A DNA stretch of 64,000 nucleotides from JAFDBW01 sp963825575 (GTDB lineage Bacteria > Desulfobacterota > Desulfuromonadia > Desulfuromonadales > BM103). The stretch covers positions 26,432 to 90,431 of the forward strand of contig CAWGUB010000023.1 of assembly GCA_963825575.1 (NCBI GenBank), read 5' to 3'. Positions within the stretch are counted from its first letter, which is position 1. Every line of letters starts with the position of its first letter. Shown in pieces: positions 61,491-64,000 of this stretch. A program made the position numbers and the translations under genes. The notes under the pieces are model-generated. The model ran no database searches, had not been told where the DNA came from, and worked only from the letters and a program-made list of their open reading frames with translations.

Positions 61491-62213
61491 ATGACTGGAC
61501 ATAAAGCCGAACATTGCATGGTTTGTGGACAGGCTCTCGTTTATCACGAACGGGGAGAAGCCGTCAGGTGCGAGCAATGTGGCCGCCTGGAACAGAGCGC
61601 AGTTGTCTGCCAGTCAGGTCACTATATCTGTGATGCCTGTCACAGCGATCCGGCCCTGAAAAGACTTCCCGAATTAGCAAGGACAACAAAGGCGCAGGCC
61701 CCGGAAGATATCCTCGAAGAGTTGATCAGACTGCCCGGTCTGCCGATGCATGGCCCTGAGCATCATGCCATGGCCGGACTTGCCCTGTTACTGGCCAGTG
61801 AGCGGGCTGGGGTGAAACTTCCGGGAGACTATATCGAGGAAACAATTCGACGCAGCATGCAAATACCGGGCGGTACCTGCGGCTATCACGGAGCGTGTGG
61901 CGGTGCCGTATCAATGGGAGTTGCAGTCAGCATGATCACAGGGGCAACACCCGTGACCGGGCTGGCCCGCGGTATGGCCCATCGTGCAACGGCCATGGCG
62001 TTGTTGAGCTGTGGCGATGATGTAGCACGTTGTTGCAAACGCGCCCTGAGAAAGACCGTTACGACCGGAAGGGCATTTTTCGCCGAGGAACTTGGCATCA
62101 ATTTTCCGCAAGCGGTCGGGCAACAAGTCTGCGCGGATATCTCGCGGAACCGGGAGTGTGCCAAAGGGCAATGCCCCTACTTTCGCCGAAACGCAAAAAC
62201 CGGGCCTGAATAA
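61491..62213 (+). CDS. DUF5714-like cysteine-rich protein
   Basis: A 240-residue soluble protein with an N-terminal zinc-ribbon-like part (CMVCGQ, CEQCGR, CDACH) and a central domain containing LPMHGPEHHAMAGLALLLA and GGTCGYHGACGGAVSMGVAVSM, followed by further cysteines (CADISRNRECAKGQCPY). I associate this pattern with DUF5714, often found with radical-SAM proteins, from memory. The Cys/His set suggests a metal or Fe-S centre. No partner gene is next to it. Confidence 0.6.
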   Translation: MTGHKAEHCMVCGQALVYHERGEAVRCEQCGRLEQSAVVCQSGHYICDACHSDPALKRLPELARTTKAQAPEDILEELIRLPGLPMHGPEHHAMAGLALLLASERAGVKLPGDYIEETIRRSMQIPGGTCGYHGACGGAVSMGVAVSMITGATPVTGLARGMAHRATAMALLSCGDDVARCCKRALRKTVTTGRAFFAEELGINFPQAVGQQVCADISRNRECAKGQCPYFRRNAKTGPE

Positions 62214-62251
62214 AATGTACTCAAACACCAGAATATTCAGATATAGGAAAT

Positions 62252-62284
62252 AGCTCTCACGGAAAATTGCAGGGGGCTTTTTTT
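62252..62284 (+). terminator. Probable intrinsic terminator
   Basis: AGCTCTC (62252-62258) pairs with GGGGGCT (62272-62278) including two G-U pairs, followed by seven T. Confidence 0.6.
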
Positions 62285-62407
62285 GTGACTGATCAGGGGA
62301 AGTCTATACAACTGGAAGCATACGCTCACCGCTTACTAAATATCCCTAGGTGATACAAGAACCCCCTGTGTCAGCATAGTTGTCACCTGTAACTGAACTC
62401 AACAAGA

Positions 62408-62944
62408 TTGGGGGCAGTCAGGAGACACATGTACACGAAAGCATTCAAAGCCTTAATGGTTCGGAAGATGGCTGATCCCAATAGGCCCAGCCCTATTGCT
62501 ATTGCCAAGGACATTGGTGTTTCGCAAAGTACATTGTACCGTTGGGCAAGCGAAACTGATACCGTGGACGTTGCAGACTTACCTGATCCACCCTCATTTT
62601 CCATATCAATGCAAAGGATGGCGACCGTGAAGCGACCACAAGACTGGAGTCCCGAAGAGAAACTGGCCGCAGTTCTGGAGGCGGCGTCCCTTTCCGAGGA
62701 AGATCTTGGGCCTTTCTTGCGCAGTCGGGGCTTACATGAAGCCCATTTGCAGCAATGGCACGAGCAGATGTTGGTCGGGCTTGAGCCAGCCCCCACCACA
62801 CGTGTCGTCAGAAAACGTATCCAGGAACTCGAAAAAGAACTCAACCGCAAAGATAAGGCGTTAGCTGAAGCTGCGGCTCTACTCGTTCTCAAAAAAAAAG
62901 CCCAGGACATTTGGGGGGACGAGGACGACGACACGACCCCGTAG
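62408..62944 (+). CDS. IS3-family transposase OrfA
   Basis: A 178-residue DNA-binding protein. The helix-turn-helix is at PSPIAIAKDIGVSQSTLYRWA (residues 25-46 region); a Leu/Lys-rich coiled region (RKRIQELEKELNRKDKALAE) precedes the slip site. Nine A followed by G at 62891-62900 encode KKK and allow a -1 slip into orfB, producing OrfAB, the active transposase in this family. Unslipped translation ends at 62944 after an acidic tail. Confidence 0.9.
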   Translation: MGAVRRHMYTKAFKALMVRKMADPNRPSPIAIAKDIGVSQSTLYRWASETDTVDVADLPDPPSFSISMQRMATVKRPQDWSPEEKLAAVLEAASLSEEDLGPFLRSRGLHEAHLQQWHEQMLVGLEPAPTTRVVRKRIQELEKELNRKDKALAEAAALLVLKKKAQDIWGDEDDDTTP

Positions 62945-63804
62945 CCAGGGAGAAGGTCCTTGTCCTGATCGAGCAAGCAATACACCGGGGAGCTAGACTT
63001 AATCACGCAGCACGAATGCTTGGTTTAACGGCCCGAACCGTCCAGCGTTGGCGTAACCAGAATGGCTGCTATGACCGGCGCAGCGGTCCAAAGACCGCGC
63101 CAGCGAACAAGCTGTCCCCTGCCGAACGACAGCAGGTCTTGTCCGTGTCCAATTCCCCGAAGTATCGAGACCTATCACCTCGGCAGATCGTTCCCCGTTT
63201 GGCCGATGAAGGACAGTATATCGCTTCGGAATCGACCTTCTATCGCATCTTGCGAGCCGAGGGGCAATTAGCACACCGGGAACATTGCCGACCAGTCAAA
63301 CATCGTCGGCCAAAGGAGAAAAAGGCAACCGGCCCATGCCAGGTGTGGTCCTGGGACATTACCTATCTCAGATCGACAGTAAGGGGCCAATTCTACTACC
63401 TGTACTTGATTCTCGACGTCTGGAGCCGCAAGATCATGGCGGCAGCGGTCTTCTCCGTGGAGAGAGACCAGAACAGCTCAAAGTTGTTCATGGATGCGAT
63501 TTGCCATCACGGCATAGACCCTGAAGGGTTGATCCTGCATTCTGACAACGGCAGTCCAATGAAGGGATCGACTATGCTGGCAACGCTTCAACACCTGGGT
63601 GTGATGCCTTCCTTCAGTCGCCCCAGCGTCAGCAATGACAACCCTTACTCGGAGTCGTTGTTCCGCACTTTGAAGTACCGCCCGGAGTACCCCTCGCATC
63701 CGTTTGCGTCGGTACAACAAGCACAGCAATGGGTTGATCGACTTTGTTCACTGGTACAACACCGAACACCGTCACAGCGAGATCCGCTTCGTGACACCGG
63801 ATGA
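62911..63804 (+). CDS. IS3-family transposase OrfB, interrupted near its end
   Basis: Catalytic part of the transposase, read after the slip in OrfA. It has a helix-turn-helix (NHAARMLGLTARTVQRWRNQ), then the DDE core: first Asp in VWSWDITYLRS, second in LILHSDNGSPMKGSTM, and Glu in SNDNPYSESLFRTLKYRP. After QQWVDR the frame is lost by one extra base near 63738-63742 and ends falsely at 63804. The true end is in the next phase (63704-63985). Confidence 0.85.
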   Translation: MGGRGRRHDPVAREKVLVLIEQAIHRGARLNHAARMLGLTARTVQRWRNQNGCYDRRSGPKTAPANKLSPAERQQVLSVSNSPKYRDLSPRQIVPRLADEGQYIASESTFYRILRAEGQLAHREHCRPVKHRRPKEKKATGPCQVWSWDITYLRSTVRGQFYYLYLILDVWSRKIMAAAVFSVERDQNSSKLFMDAICHHGIDPEGLILHSDNGSPMKGSTMLATLQHLGVMPSFSRPSVSNDNPYSESLFRTLKYRPEYPSHPFASVQQAQQWVDRLCSLVQHRTPSQRDPLRDTG

Positions 63805-63985
63805 ACGTCACTACGGTCAGGAAAAAGCCATTCTGGACAAGCGCAAAGAAGTTTACGAGCTGGCTAGACAGAAGAATCCTGGTCGTTGGACCCGGCAGAC
63901 TCGCAACTGGGAGCCGATAGGAGTTGTCGTTCTCAACCCTGCACCAAAAAGGCCCTCCGAAGAAGGCCTCAACATAGCGGCGTAA
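63704..63985 (+). CDS. IS3-family transposase OrfB, C-terminal remainder
   Basis: The last roughly 80 residues of OrfB in the third phase: FVHWYNTEHRHSEIRFVTPD followed by ERHYGQEKAILDKRKEVYEL and a basic tail, ending at TAA 63983-63985 close to the right inverted repeat. It has no start of its own and is only meaningful when joined to the preceding part. Confidence 0.75.
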   Translation: MRRYNKHSNGLIDFVHWYNTEHRHSEIRFVTPDERHYGQEKAILDKRKEVYELARQKNPGRWTRQTRNWEPIGVVVLNPAPKRPSEEGLNIAA

Positions 63986-64000
63986 TTAAATGAGGCGACA

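Larger units (their letters stand above)
62381..64000 (+). mobile_element. IS3-family insertion sequence
   Basis: An element of 1,620 bases with two overlapping frames joined by a programmed slip and a DDE transposase. Imperfect terminal inverted repeats are visible: left TGTCACCTGTAAC (62381 on), right (minus strand) TGTCGCCTCATTTAAT, starting at 64000. The right end coincides with the window edge, so the target duplication cannot be checked. orfB has a second, unplanned frameshift, so this copy is probably inactive. Confidence 0.85.

Overview
The window looks like the chromosome of a Desulfuromonadales/Geobacterales-type bacterium (former Deltaproteobacteria). The best evidence is the block monomeric NADP-isocitrate dehydrogenase, malate dehydrogenase, then korD-korA-korB-korC (2-oxoglutarate:ferredoxin oxidoreductase), a gene order I know from Geobacter. 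The very high density of two-component, chemotaxis and c-di-GMP genes and a sigma-54/ANTAR-style nitrogen leader agree with this. This is inference from gene content; no rRNA is present to confirm it.

Layout. 1-17.9 kb, all on the minus strand, is a signalling super-cluster. In transcription order it holds an M48 lipoprotein protease, CheY, CheR, a LivJ-like lipoprotein, a very large multi-PAS histidine kinase split by a frameshift, a REC-PAS protein, a REC-PAS-AAA+-Fis sigma-54 activator, a CheY-like protein, a soluble MCP-like protein carrying a CheZ-type motif, a STAS protein, a second CheY, a CheA with a GspE-N-like insert, a small basic-fold protein, a PhnD-like periplasmic protein and the start of a membrane sensor. 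18.1-26.2 kb (plus) holds comEC, a REC-GGDEF protein, hisS, aspS and a LysM lipoprotein. 26.4-32.9 kb (plus) is the oxidative TCA block. The icd and kor promoters share a palindrome overlapping the -10 element.

33-47 kb is mixed housekeeping: fbp, suhB, a decayed TPR/peptidase gene, cysZ-like, amtB-1, a membrane diguanylate cyclase, CIA30-like, pirin, SYLF, msrB, an orphan gene with an internal tandem repeat, and glnK-amtB-2. The glnK leader has a sigma-54 promoter, two hexaloop hairpins of the ANTAR type and an overlapping terminator. 48.6-49.0 kb carries a promoter-rod-terminator RNA gene that resembles 6S RNA. 49-62 kb holds TraB, an L,D-transpeptidase, two LysE exporters, trmO, a rhomboid protease, ybaK, a sirtuin, a BI-1 protein, an HD hydrolase, a DjlA-like co-chaperone, a PEGA lipoprotein with a sigma-54 promoter, an HD-GYP protein and a DUF5714-like protein. 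The window closes with a complete IS3-family element whose right inverted repeat ends at base 64000.

Four loci (multi-PAS kinase, TPR/peptidase, amtB-2, IS orfB) carry five apparent one-base insertions between them, and one also has an amber codon. Either gene decay is active or the underlying assembly has a systematic insertion error; this should be settled before interpreting any of them. No rRNA, tRNA or CRISPR array was seen.
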